The notes: generated by a model not told the origin, from the sequence alone. Shown: positions 15,730 through 24,716, counted from the first letter of the stretch. The stretch is DNA of 64,000 nucleotides from JBHJHP01 sp042219825 (GCF_042219825.1 NZ_JBHJHQ010000004.1:248001-312000), one strand, 5' to 3'. Translations and numbers: made by a program.

Positions 15730-17376
15730 CTAATTAATGTATAGATAGCGTTTAATACTTTTCTTTGGCGTTTTTTCAAATTCGGACGGGAAGAGTGTGA
15801 TTTTTGAAATATTCATATAAGCCGGCAATAATTCATTCAGCATTTTACGATGTCCCTGAATTGTATTTTCAACTTCCTGTATGGTCATTCCGGCTGCATC
15901 TGTTGTTTCAAAATCAGGATATACCAGTGCTTCCAGTTTTCCATTATTATCTCTTACCAGACTTTCCATTACAAAAGGCATATTATTGATTACCGCTTCA
16001 ATTTCTTCGGGATAGATATTCTGTCCACTTGCTCCCAGGATCATATTTTTGCTTCTGCCTTTAATATAAATAAAGTTTTCATCATCAATTACACCAAGGT
16101 CACCGGTTCTTAACCAGCCATCATCTGTAAAGGCTTCTCTTGTGGCTTCAGCGTTCTTGTAATATCCAACCATTACATTTTTGCCTTTCACCAGAATTTC
16201 GCCGGGAATATTTTGGGGGTCTTCTGAATCAATTTTTACTTCCATCCCGGAAACTACACGACCTGCAGCTTCAAGCTTGTGGTTCTGCCAGTTTCGGTAA
16301 CTGATCAGCGGTCCGCATTCCGTCATGCCATAACCCACCGAGAATTTGAATCCGATGCGTTTCAGGAACTTCTCAACATCTTTGTTAAAGGCGGCGCCAC
16401 CAATAATTACATCATCAAATTCTCCGCCAAATACAGCTGTGAGTTTTTCATTTATTTTTTTGAAAATGCTTTTATTGACCAGGGGAACCTTCATGATCAG
16501 CTTCATGGTGGATTTATCGATGGCAGGCAGTATGTTCTTTTTGTAAATTTTTTCAATAATAAGTGGAACAGCAAGAATCATATTTGGCCTGACTTCCCGG
16601 AATGCTTTTGTAACCACCTGTGGCGACGGGGTTCTGGTCAGGAAGGTTATATGACACCCAAAAATAAATGGTGTCAGAAATTCGAATAAACAGCCATATG
16701 CATGGGCCAGTGGAAGAAAGGACACAATTTTGTCTCCTTCCTTAAGGTTTATTTCATCATCGAATACAATGCGGGCATTATTCCAGAGACTTCTGTTCGG
16801 GAGTACTACACCTTTTGAGAATCCTGAGGTTCCTGATGTATAGGATATCACTGCTACATCATCAAGAGACGCTTTGGGCAGTTCAAAATTTTCAGCAGTT
16901 GCCTGAACCGGTATATTATCAAGTGATTCGATTGCTTTTCTTACAACACACTTCTCATTTTCATGTACGAGATGAAAATCATTCAGGGATACAATACCTT
17001 TTAAGTTAGGCATTTTTGTTTCATCGATCTTTTCAAAAATATTATCCGAAATAAATAGGAGTAGTGAATCTGAATGAGTTACGATATGATGAATGTCACT
17101 GGTCTTAAAATCGGGTAGAATAGGGACTATAACAGCACCGTAACTTACCACAGCAAGATAAATCACTCCCCAGTTTGCCTGGTTCCTTCCTACCAGCGAG
17201 ATCTTGTCATTTTTTTTAATGCCACACTTTTTAAATACATGATGAAGTTTTAAAATTTTATTTCCCACTTCGCCGTAGCTTATGGTTTGCCCTTCATAAT
17301 CTGAAAATGCCGGAGAGTCCCAATATTTTTTTATGGCATTTTCTACCAGAGTGATAAAAGTTTCAGTATGTTCCAT
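15730..17376 (-). CDS. AMP-forming acyl-CoA/acyl-ACP synthetase family protein
   Basis: A 548-aa ANL-superfamily ligase that activates a carboxylic acid as acyl-adenylate. Motifs: P-loop YTSGTSGFSKG (about 179-189), GYGMTECGPLI, GWLRTGDLG, the hinge IKGRSKNMI and the C-terminal catalytic Lys in EKTPKKSIKRYLY. The length and GxxxxGYGMTEC style fit long-chain fatty-acid CoA ligases, but the chain specificity is not readable. It lies between the GT2 gene (85-bp gap) and ispD (2-bp gap) in one minus-strand unit. Confidence 0.88.
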   Translation of the reverse strand: MEHTETFITLVENAIKKYWDSPAFSDYEGQTISYGEVGNKILKLHHVFKKCGIKKNDKISLVGRNQANWGVIYLAVVSYGAVIVPILPDFKTSDIHHIVTHSDSLLLFISDNIFEKIDETKMPNLKGIVSLNDFHLVHENEKCVVRKAIESLDNIPVQATAENFELPKASLDDVAVISYTSGTSGFSKGVVLPNRSLWNNARIVFDDEINLKEGDKIVSFLPLAHAYGCLFEFLTPFIFGCHITFLTRTPSPQVVTKAFREVRPNMILAVPLIIEKIYKKNILPAIDKSTMKLIMKVPLVNKSIFKKINEKLTAVFGGEFDDVIIGGAAFNKDVEKFLKRIGFKFSVGYGMTECGPLISYRNWQNHKLEAAGRVVSGMEVKIDSEDPQNIPGEILVKGKNVMVGYYKNAEATREAFTDDGWLRTGDLGVIDDENFIYIKGRSKNMILGASGQNIYPEEIEAVINNMPFVMESLVRDNNGKLEALVYPDFETTDAAGMTIQEVENTIQGHRKMLNELLPAYMNISKITLFPSEFEKTPKKSIKRYLYIN

Positions 17377-17461
17377 GACCAGTGAGTATCAAAACACAAA
17401 TGTGTATATTTTAAAATAAATTTGAAAATTATTGAAGCTGCTAAAAAACTACTTTTGTGCA

Positions 17462-18535
17462 TTACCATCTACTTTTATCCTGACGTCTCAGGATGCCTGT
17501 CAGGCTTATGATTATGCTATAAAATGGATAAATAACAGATAGTGGTATTGTCATCCATAGAAGAGAATACTCATCTTTTTTTAAAACCGGAATGGTGATA
17601 AGCAGGTCTGCGAAGAATTTAACAAGAACCAAATCGTAAAATATACCTACATGGTTAGAATCAATACAAGCCATAAAAGCAGTTATAACTACAGAAAGAT
17701 TCATTAATAATACTGTTAGGCCGGTGATCAGGGTCATAAAATCGGAGTAACCTGTTGCTTTGCCGCTCCATCGCACTCTTTGGCGAAGGAGTTTCTTTAG
17801 CTGTTCTGTCCGGATTTCAACAACAGAGTTGTTGCGTTTGATTGTTTTTTTGTGTCTTTTGAAATAATGCAGTAAAAACATATCATCACCCGATGTATAG
17901 TTCATATTCAGAGCGTCATTTATATCTGTTACAGCACTTCTTCGAAAGGAAAGGTTCGCGGCACTGCACATAACCGGTAGCTTCAAAGCCGCCATTCCAT
18001 TGGTGATGGAGGAAATTGATTTGTATTCAAGAACTTGTAGCAGATACCAGAAGGATCTTTTTGACGGATTCATTTTTACAGATCCTATCAGCATATCTGC
18101 GTCTGCATTATATTGTTCAGAATGCGATGTAAGCCAGTTTTCAGGAACAGTGGTGTCGGCATCTGACATTAATATAATTTCATTGATTGAAGCCTTGAAT
18201 GCGGTAATCAACGCATCTTTTTTACCTGATCCCGGATTTTGAATGAGATGTATATTGGGATGATGTTTTCTGAACCGTTCTATTATTTCTTCACCTTCAT
18301 CACTGGAGTGATCGTTTATAAGGTAGATTTCATAATTGCTGGCAGGAAAGGTTTGGTTCGTTAGTGAAGTAAGTAATGCTGAAAGATTTTGTGCTTCGTT
18401 CTTAAACGGGATAAGCACATCAAATTTAATATTGACAGTCTGGTCATGTTTTGGATCATTGCTTAAAAGTAATCCTGAAAAAACAGAGACAGCAAAAATT
18501 AAATATAATCCTGAAATAATCCCGAAAAGTATCAT
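17462..18535 (-). CDS. Membrane-bound family 2 glycosyltransferase
   Basis: A 357-aa GT2 enzyme: an N-terminal membrane anchor (1 to about 24), a GT-A domain with DVLIPFKNEAQNL, the DxD motif in MSDADTTVP, TSGDDMFLL, and the R-Q-R-V-R-W motif typical of processive or polymer-forming GT2s, then about three C-terminal membrane segments (265-350). Substrate unknown; lipid- or polysaccharide-linked sugar transfer at the inner membrane is likely. Its start is 2 bp after the stop of the alanine dehydrogenase-like gene, so the genes are co-translated. Confidence 0.88.
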   Translation of the reverse strand: MILFGIISGLYLIFAVSVFSGLLLSNDPKHDQTVNIKFDVLIPFKNEAQNLSALLTSLTNQTFPASNYEIYLINDHSSDEGEEIIERFRKHHPNIHLIQNPGSGKKDALITAFKASINEIILMSDADTTVPENWLTSHSEQYNADADMLIGSVKMNPSKRSFWYLLQVLEYKSISSITNGMAALKLPVMCSAANLSFRRSAVTDINDALNMNYTSGDDMFLLHYFKRHKKTIKRNNSVVEIRTEQLKKLLRQRVRWSGKATGYSDFMTLITGLTVLLMNLSVVITAFMACIDSNHVGIFYDLVLVKFFADLLITIPVLKKDEYSLLWMTIPLSVIYPFYSIIISLTGILRRQDKSRW

Positions 18536-18537
18536 TT

Positions 18538-19764
18538 CTAAAATGCAGCCAGGAGTAAGCCAATATCTTTAGATGGTATATTATACAATTGTCCGATGTA
18601 ATGATTTGTCAGAATGCCCTGATAGATATAAACACCGTTGCAGAATCCGTTATCGGATTTTATGTGTTCCATGATGCCGCCGCGTTCTCCCATCTCCAGC
18701 AGTATGGGTGTAATTATATTACTGAAAGCAATGGATGCAGTACGCGGAACCAGGACAGACATAACCGGTAGACAGATATGTTTGACGCCATGGTCTTCGA
18801 ACATTGGGTTCTTTAGCGTTGTACATTTTGACGTTTCAAAACAGCCACCCTGATCCACACTCAGATCCACGATAACAGTACCCGGTTTCATAAGGCGGAT
18901 GAGTTCTTCAGTGACCATAAAACGTCTGGACCCATATAAAAAACGTAATGTTCCGATGACCACATCTGCAGATTTCAGGGATTTGGATAATACGCTCGGA
19001 TGCAGGTTAGAGGTAAAGACCCGTTGTCCCAGATTGTGTTCAAGTTCACGTAGTTTAGCAATTGAATAATCAAAAACTTTCACTACTGCTCCCATGCCCA
19101 AAGCTGTTTTAGCTGCAAAAGTCCCTGCAGTACCGGCCCCGAGAATTACTACTTCGGTCGGAGAAATTCCTGTTACACCACCTAAAAGCACGCCTTTGCC
19201 TCCGTGAATAGTGCTCAAATGCTGGGAGGCCAGAGTTATGGACAAATTTCCCTCAATTTCACTTAAAGAACGCACAATGGGAAAGGCTCCGTTTTCATCC
19301 ATAAGTAAATCAAGTGCAATGGCAGTGAGCTTCTTATCCATGATCTTTTTCACCATGGTTATGTCCATTCCCAACAAATTGAGGGTGGAGAAGAGTATCC
19401 CTCGTTCTTTCATCATGCCTATCTCTTCCTCTGTTGGCAACGTAACTTTTATTACAATATCCTTTGTGAATACTTCACTTCGGTTTTCCGTTATAAAAGC
19501 ACCAACTTCACTGAAGTCTGTATCCTTAAAATTAGCAGCGTTTCCCGCACCGGATTCAATGTATACTTCGTGTCCGTTATCAACCAACAAGCCTATTCCC
19601 TGCGGTGTGAGTGGAATTCGCGTTTCAACGTTATGATTTTCTTTTGGGATCCCGATGGAAAAACGTTTGTTATTCTTTTTTATGTCAAGAAGTTGTTCCT
19701 GAGGATATAAGGCTTCCCTTCCAATTCCGTAAAAATTTTTTGGTGGTAAATTACTCTCTGTCAT
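18538..19764 (-). CDS. ald: Alanine dehydrogenase-like NAD(P)-binding protein
   Basis: A 408-aa member of the alanine dehydrogenase/transhydrogenase-alpha family. N-terminal substrate domain: GIPKENHNVETRIPLTPQG, with the pyruvate-binding Arg, and VIKVTLP with the Lys. Rossmann domain: VVILGAGTAGTFAAKTALGMGAVVKVFD. Catalytic Asp region VDLSVDQGGCFETS. The His96 position of characterised enzymes appears as Asn here (FSTLNLLGM), and there is an N-terminal extension of about 35 residues, so true alanine dehydrogenase activity is not certain; a relative with another substrate is possible. First gene of the run leading to GT2, ligase and ispD; divergent from the sigma-54-type regulator. Confidence 0.75.
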   Translation of the reverse strand: MTESNLPPKNFYGIGREALYPQEQLLDIKKNNKRFSIGIPKENHNVETRIPLTPQGIGLLVDNGHEVYIESGAGNAANFKDTDFSEVGAFITENRSEVFTKDIVIKVTLPTEEEIGMMKERGILFSTLNLLGMDITMVKKIMDKKLTAIALDLLMDENGAFPIVRSLSEIEGNLSITLASQHLSTIHGGKGVLLGGVTGISPTEVVILGAGTAGTFAAKTALGMGAVVKVFDYSIAKLRELEHNLGQRVFTSNLHPSVLSKSLKSADVVIGTLRFLYGSRRFMVTEELIRLMKPGTVIVDLSVDQGGCFETSKCTTLKNPMFEDHGVKHICLPVMSVLVPRTASIAFSNIITPILLEMGERGGIMEHIKSDNGFCNGVYIYQGILTNHYIGQLYNIPSKDIGLLLAAF

Positions 19765-19870
19765 TTCACTTAAGCTTATCCCGGTTATGTCTTCAAATTT
19801 AAAAAAAACAATGTAATAAACCGTATAAATCCAAAACTAGGTTTAATAAGGGTATTATACAATATTTGGT

Positions 19871-19878
19871 TATTTTTG
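19871..19878 (+). promoter_or_regulatory. -7 box upstream of the sigma-54-type regulator
   Basis: TATTTTTG matches TAnnTTTG and ends 15 nt before the ATG at 19894. No convincing -33 box is found 19-21 nt upstream. Confidence 0.35.
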
Positions 19879-19893
19879 TTTAAAACTAATTTT

Positions 19894-21057
19894 ATGGCAA
19901 GTATTTTAGTAATAGATGATGAAAGAAGCATCAGGAATTCGTTGAAAGATATTATTGAATATGAAAATCATTCTGTTGATGTAGCGGAAAACGGGACAGA
20001 GGGTTTAAAACTGGTTCAGTCCAATGCTTATGATGTTATATTTTGTGATATAAAAATGCCTGAAATAGATGGTATGGAGGTGTTGGAAAAGATTAAAGCG
20101 TTGAATGAAGAACAGCCGGTGGTAATGATTTCGGGTCATGGTGATATTGATACGGCAGTTGAAGCAATTAAAAAAGGGGCCTTTGATTTTATACAAAAGC
20201 CTATCGATCTGAACCGTTTACTGGTAACCATAAAAAATGCTCTGGAAAGAAATACCCTTGTTACGGAAACCAAAGCATTAAAAAAGAAACTTTCCGGTTC
20301 TATGAAAATGGTCGGTGAATCGGAGGAAATCAACCGGATCAGGGATATGATTAAGCGTGTGGCACCATCGGATGCCCGGGTATTGATTACCGGCGAAAAT
20401 GGTACCGGTAAAGAGATTGTTGCCAGGTTATTGCACGAGAATAGTCTGCGAAATAAAGAACCTTTTGTTGAAGTGAACTGTGCAGCTATTCCTTCTGAAT
20501 TGATAGAAAGTGAATTATTCGGGCACGAGAAGGGTGCGTTTACCTCGGCCATTAAGCAACGGAAAGGTAAATTTGAACAGGCTGACGGAGGAACGATTTT
20601 TCTGGATGAGATAGGTGATATGAGTGCATCGGCTCAGGCCAAGGTACTTAGGGCATTACAGGAAAATGTTATAACACGTGTGGGAAGTGATAAAAATATA
20701 AAAGTTAATGTACGGGTAGTAGCAGCAACAAATAAGAACCTAAAGGATGAGATTGTAAAGGGGAACTTCAGGGAGGACCTTTACCACAGGTTAAGTGTTA
20801 TTATTATTCATGTGCCTGCTTTAAAGGAACGGGCGGAGGATGTTCCATTGCTGGTTGAGCATTTTAATCATTTACTTTCGCAGGAACTGGGTATTCCCTC
20901 AAAAAAGTTCAGTGAAAATGCAATCATGGAATTGCAAAATCTGCCATGGACCGGAAATATTAGAGAATTGCGGAATGTTGTTGAACGGGTTCTTATATTA
21001 TGTGATACTGAGATTACAGATAAGGATATCAGAACATATGCAATGCCGCTTGAGTAA
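19894..21057 (+). CDS. NtrC-type response regulator (receiver plus AAA+) lacking a DNA-binding domain
   Basis: A 387-aa protein: receiver domain (1 to about 120) with Asp52 (IFCDIKMP) and Lys102 (FIQKPID), then a sigma-54-activator AAA+ domain (about 137-370) with Walker A GENGTGKE (167-174), the loop GAFTSA (214-219) in place of the usual GAFTGA, Walker B GGTIFLDEIGDM and LPWTGNIRELRNVVERVLI. It stops at about the end of the AAA+ C-subdomain; there is no Fis-type helix-turn-helix, and a terminator follows at once, so this is not a frameshift. Such HTH-less members are known in Bacteroidota. No partner kinase is adjacent. Confidence 0.88.
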   Translation: MASILVIDDERSIRNSLKDIIEYENHSVDVAENGTEGLKLVQSNAYDVIFCDIKMPEIDGMEVLEKIKALNEEQPVVMISGHGDIDTAVEAIKKGAFDFIQKPIDLNRLLVTIKNALERNTLVTETKALKKKLSGSMKMVGESEEINRIRDMIKRVAPSDARVLITGENGTGKEIVARLLHENSLRNKEPFVEVNCAAIPSELIESELFGHEKGAFTSAIKQRKGKFEQADGGTIFLDEIGDMSASAQAKVLRALQENVITRVGSDKNIKVNVRVVAATNKNLKDEIVKGNFREDLYHRLSVIIIHVPALKERAEDVPLLVEHFNHLLSQELGIPSKKFSENAIMELQNLPWTGNIRELRNVVERVLILCDTEITDKDIRTYAMPLE

Positions 21058-21080
21058 CAGCAAATTTTATTAAAAAATAC

Positions 21081-21112
21081 AAAGGGTTGCCGAATGTTTC
21101 CGGCAGCCCTTT
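21081..21112. terminator. Bidirectional terminator between convergent genes
   Basis: A 12-bp stem with one G-T pair (21081-21092 with 21101-21112, starting AAAGGGTTGCCG) and an 8-nt loop, between the sigma-54-type regulator and the lytic transglycosylase. The AAA/TTT ends and flanking A/T runs serve both strands. Confidence 0.75.
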
Positions 21113-21133
21113 ATTATATTTAAGATTCATCAA

Positions 21134-22372
21134 TTAGTGGTTGTCTACCAATAATACGGGTTCTTTTTCTGTCCTTTTAAGTTTGGGAACATTTTTATTT
21201 ACCTTTTCATTCTCTTTGTATATAACAAGAGCCTGTCCGGCTTTTAGGTTTTTGTCAGCCATGTTGTTCCACTTCATGATATCATATAATGTACAACTGC
21301 TGTTCATTGCAATTTGGTGAAAGTATTCTCCCCGCTGCACAAAATGTATCGTTTTATATTTCCCTTCTATTCTACCAGCTTCAGCTCTGATGTCATTATA
21401 ATCTTTTGCTTCAAGCTTATAGGCATAGATTTTCTCCTCGTTCATGATAAACTGTTTTATCGCATATTTGGGAAGATTAATTTTTACCGCATTGTCGTAA
21501 ACGGGTACGTAATCCTGTTTGTATACCGGATTCAACATACGAATATCACTTTCATTAACTCCGATGACTTTTGAAATTTGTTTGTACCAGATTGATTGTT
21601 TCACACTGACAGACTCAACTTCATCGTATTTATAGTCAAATTTAGATGATTTGATTCCATGTGTGTCATGAAATGAAGTGATATAGCAGGCGGCCACAAA
21701 TTTTGGATAATAATCCCTTGCCTCTGCTGATAAATATTGTCTTATTTCCCAGTAGTTTGTACTCCCACCAGCTTTTTCAATCGCTTTTTCAATCATACCC
21801 GGACCGCAATTGTATGCCGTTATTGCTAGTTGCCAGTCGTTGAAAATTCTGTAAAGATACGATAGGAATTCACAGGCGGCTTCTGTCGATTTTTCAGGAT
21901 CTCTTCTTTCATCTACGTATGAATCAATATTGAGATGAAACATTCTGCTGGTATGAAATAGAAATTGCCATAACCCGGTAGCACCGGATTTGGATACTGC
22001 AAACGGATTTAGCGCAGATTCAACAACTGTCAGATTTTTTAATTCCAGTGGTAGATTATGTTTAGCAAGTATATCATCAAAAATAGGATAATAATATTCA
22101 CTTCTTCCTGCAATAACTGATAACATTTCAGGGTTGTCTATTATATAGAAATCTATATATTTTTTTACATCCGTATTATAATCCAGTTTTATAGGAGTTC
22201 TTTTATCCAGATATTCAATATTAGCGGGATATATATGATCCCTGTTTTTTTCTAGCAGGACCATTGCATTTACAGGATTATTGACCTCTGTGCTACCACT
22301 GCCAAGTATGTCAATTCCTGGTTGAATAACCATGAAGAAACTTAAAAATATAAGTATACTATATATTCTCAT
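21134..22372 (-). CDS. Lytic murein transglycosylase with C-terminal LysM domain (MltD-like)
   Basis: A 412-aa exported peptidoglycan lyase. Signal peptide 1 to about 25 without lipobox. The SLT domain (about 105-240) has the catalytic Glu118 in VVESALNPFAVS, followed by GATGLWQF and AITAYNCGPG. A LysM domain (about 345-390; VQRGEYFHQIAMNSSCTLYDIMKWNN) binds glycan strands. The order SLT then LysM is that of MltD. It probably works in cell-wall turnover in the periplasm. Divergent from the unknown exported protein gene. Confidence 0.9.
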   Translation of the reverse strand: MRIYSILIFLSFFMVIQPGIDILGSGSTEVNNPVNAMVLLEKNRDHIYPANIEYLDKRTPIKLDYNTDVKKYIDFYIIDNPEMLSVIAGRSEYYYPIFDDILAKHNLPLELKNLTVVESALNPFAVSKSGATGLWQFLFHTSRMFHLNIDSYVDERRDPEKSTEAACEFLSYLYRIFNDWQLAITAYNCGPGMIEKAIEKAGGSTNYWEIRQYLSAEARDYYPKFVAACYITSFHDTHGIKSSKFDYKYDEVESVSVKQSIWYKQISKVIGVNESDIRMLNPVYKQDYVPVYDNAVKINLPKYAIKQFIMNEEKIYAYKLEAKDYNDIRAEAGRIEGKYKTIHFVQRGEYFHQIAMNSSCTLYDIMKWNNMADKNLKAGQALVIYKENEKVNKNVPKLKRTEKEPVLLVDNH

Positions 22373-22560
22373 AAATAAAAAATGTAGATTAATTCATCCA
22401 GTAGGTCGATACAATATTACAATGACGAATTGATATGAGCAAAAAATAAGAGGTTTTTTTTAGTCGTAACTGTCAGTTAATCAAAAAGTTAATTAAATGT
22501 TTAGTTTGTAATATGCTAGTATTTATTTATTATTATGAATTTGAAAACTTAACTTTTACT

Positions 22561-22603
22561 TGATACATGTAAGTGAGTTTGATTGTATATTTGAAATGTA
22601 TCA
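22561..22603. promoter_or_regulatory. Promoter box framed by an inverted repeat
   Basis: Arms TGATACAT (22561-22568) and ATGTATCA (22596-22603) flank a plus-strand TATATTTG box (22586-22593) placed 23 nt before the ATG at 22617. The only upstream TTG (22560-22562) has a 23-nt spacer, longer than usual. It is a candidate operator-promoter for the exported protein. Confidence 0.4.
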
Positions 22604-22616
22604 TTATTATTGAAAT

Positions 22617-23810
22617 ATGAAAATTATTCATGCGTTTAAAATATATGTAATTTGGATTTTTTATTTTGTGATTCTCTTTTTTATAAGGGGTTTTGAGGCG
22701 TATGCACAGGATGGGGATCAGAATATGCTTGAGGTTTTTGGACAGCTGACAAGTGACCTTGGAACGTTAAATAATGCCGAAATAAAAATTAAGGAAGATG
22801 ACTTTGAGTGGCTTAATGTTAAGTTTAGTAAACGTAGTGGTGAGTTTAATTTAGCATTGCCGGTTGGTCATACCTTTTTGTTTAGCTTTACTCAGGAGGG
22901 AACTATTGCAAAACAGATCTCATTTTCTACCAAAACACCAAAGGAATATGAGAAGGTTGAATTTGATCCTTTCTTCTTTATGGTTCATTTAGAGGATTAT
23001 ACAGATACACCGGAACTGGATACCTTGTTTTATAAGGAACCCGTTGGGAAAATATTCTTTTCGGAAGAGTTTATAAAATTTGATTACGACCGGGACTATA
23101 ATCTGTATGTTAAAAATAAAATTGCACAGGTAAAAGAGGAGGTGCAACTCAAACAGCAATTAATTGCACAGCGGGAAGAACAGAGAAGGTTAGATTCCAT
23201 AGCAAACGCAAATATGCTGGCTCAGATGACGACACTTAAAGATACGCTTATTCTGGATGAGAATTCAGCCACGGGACTACCGTTAGATACAATAACAGTT
23301 GCAGTTGTGGATTTGAAACCAGACTCAGTTTTAAATATACATGAAAGGGAAGGAATTGTTGCTGTTACAGAGGATTCTGTTTTAACAGCTTATGTAGATG
23401 AACCGCAAGAAATTCCTGTTGAAGCTACATTGGAGCAACCTGTTACAGAGATCGAACCGGAGGAAAAGGAACAAAACGTTGAACCTTTAAAAGAAATAGT
23501 AGAAGAACAGCCTATCGCTGAAACAAAAAAAGAAGAGTTGAATGAACCAATGAACCCGGTTCAACCCAGGGCAGAGAAAAAGCCTGAGCCGGTTCCTGTG
23601 GCAATGGGGAAATCCAATGGCAATGAGTATGAATTTCATGAATATAAAAATATGCAGGTGACGAAGATATATGTAACGCGTTCGAAAAAGACGATTATAT
23701 ATTCAATGTACCAGTATAACAACGGTAATACGAGATATTATAAGCAGCAGCCTTTTACAAACGATTCAATACCGATAAACAGAGACGTTTTTACACGTTC
23801 AATAAGATAG
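22617..23810 (+). CDS. Exported protein of unknown function with a Pro/Glu-rich spacer
   Basis: A 397-aa protein I do not recognise by name. Residues 1 to about 30 are a signal peptide (ending EAYAQ). Residues 36-110 look like a small beta-sandwich of the carboxypeptidase-regulatory kind (VFGQLTSDLGTLNNAEIKI...GEFNLALPVGHTFLFSF). About 150-200 is a charged helix (KIAQVKEEVQLKQQLIAQREEQ), 255-330 is a Glu/Pro/Val-rich low-complexity spacer, and 335-397 is a basic, aromatic C-terminal domain (YKNMQVTKIYVTRSKKTIIYSMYQY). The spacer length suggests a tether across the periplasm. It precedes a receiver-only regulator. Confidence 0.75.
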   Translation: MKIIHAFKIYVIWIFYFVILFFIRGFEAYAQDGDQNMLEVFGQLTSDLGTLNNAEIKIKEDDFEWLNVKFSKRSGEFNLALPVGHTFLFSFTQEGTIAKQISFSTKTPKEYEKVEFDPFFFMVHLEDYTDTPELDTLFYKEPVGKIFFSEEFIKFDYDRDYNLYVKNKIAQVKEEVQLKQQLIAQREEQRRLDSIANANMLAQMTTLKDTLILDENSATGLPLDTITVAVVDLKPDSVLNIHEREGIVAVTEDSVLTAYVDEPQEIPVEATLEQPVTEIEPEEKEQNVEPLKEIVEEQPIAETKKEELNEPMNPVQPRAEKKPEPVPVAMGKSNGNEYEFHEYKNMQVTKIYVTRSKKTIIYSMYQYNNGNTRYYKQQPFTNDSIPINRDVFTRSIR

Positions 23811-23950
23811 AAAGAAGTATTTAAAAGTTTGTAATTTGAATATTATTCATAAATTTACAAAGTGTAGGTTATACAAAATGTTTGTTGATGTCTTTGTGAT
23901 CTGTTGCTAATAGTATTTAAAGATGAAGTTGTTTGCACAAAATCTATTAT

Positions 23951-24337
23951 ATGGGAGTTACAGAATCAAAATACGAAGGTAAGCTTATGTATGTTGCCGA
24001 GGATGATGAATATTCATTTATTCTCATCAAGGAATTTCTTTCGGGTACAGGTTTTATTATTCAACATGCTGGTAATGGCGATATCCTGGTTGATATGGTA
24101 AAGAAAAAGGTGCCTGACATTATTTTACTTGACATTAATATGCCTCAGAAAAACGGATTAAACGCACTGAAAGAAATTCGTAATATGGGAGTTAAGATTC
24201 CTGTTATAGCAGAAACTGCATATGCGATGCCCGATGAACGTCAGCTAATTTTAGATTCAGGTTGTGATGAATATATTTCAAAACCGATCTACAAATCACA
24301 AATGATGAATCTGATTGATAAGGTGCTACAAAAATAA
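23951..24337 (+). CDS. Receiver-only (CheY-like) response regulator
   Basis: A 128-aa single-domain regulator: acidic pocket E17-D18-D19 (VAEDDE), phospho-acceptor Asp61 (IILLDINMP), Thr89 (AETAYA) and the Lys of YISKP. There is no output domain, so it would act by protein contact or as a phosphate sink or relay. I chose the ATG at 23951; a TTG at 23933 is the alternative. It is 9 bp upstream of the dgkA gene on the same strand, so the two are likely one transcript. No kinase gene lies next to it. Confidence 0.85.
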   Translation: MGVTESKYEGKLMYVAEDDEYSFILIKEFLSGTGFIIQHAGNGDILVDMVKKKVPDIILLDINMPQKNGLNALKEIRNMGVKIPVIAETAYAMPDERQLILDSGCDEYISKPIYKSQMMNLIDKVLQK

Positions 24338-24346
24338 ACACAGCTT

Positions 24347-24712
24347 ATGCTTTTAATGAAGATTCTACAAAGTTTCAGATATGCGTTTAGTGGGATCTTT
24401 TACCTTTTTAAAAATGAACGCAACGCAATAACCGAGTTTATAATTTTTATTCTGGTCATCATTCTTGGAATATATTTTGGTGTCAACCGGTTTGAATGGC
24501 TTATTATTCTGTTGTTTGCATCGCTGGTATTTGGACTGGAAGCCGTTAATACGGCAGTAGAAGGCTTATCTGACTTTGTTTCTCCGGACCATGATAAACG
24601 AATTAAACGGATAAAAGATGTGACAGCAGGCGCAGTTCTTATGGCTGCAATATTTTCGGTGATTGCCGGAGTTATTATTTTCCTTCCTTATATTCTGGAA
24701 TCACTTCAATAA
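24347..24712 (+). CDS. dgkA: Prokaryotic diacylglycerol/undecaprenol kinase family protein
   Basis: A 121-aa integral membrane lipid kinase with three membrane segments (about 28-46, 48-66 and 93-116). Family motifs are visible: ERNAITEF (E-x-N-x-x-x-H/E region) and the active-site E-A-V-N-T-A-V-E-G-L-S-D. It phosphorylates diacylglycerol or undecaprenol with ATP at the inner membrane; the short length and sequence do not decide between the two. Met1 (24347) and Met4 (24356) are both possible starts. Pairing with a receiver-only regulator is unusual. Confidence 0.87.
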   Translation: MLLMKILQSFRYAFSGIFYLFKNERNAITEFIIFILVIILGIYFGVNRFEWLIILLFASLVFGLEAVNTAVEGLSDFVSPDHDKRIKRIKDVTAGAVLMAAIFSVIAGVIIFLPYILESLQ

Positions 24713-24716
24713 TAAA

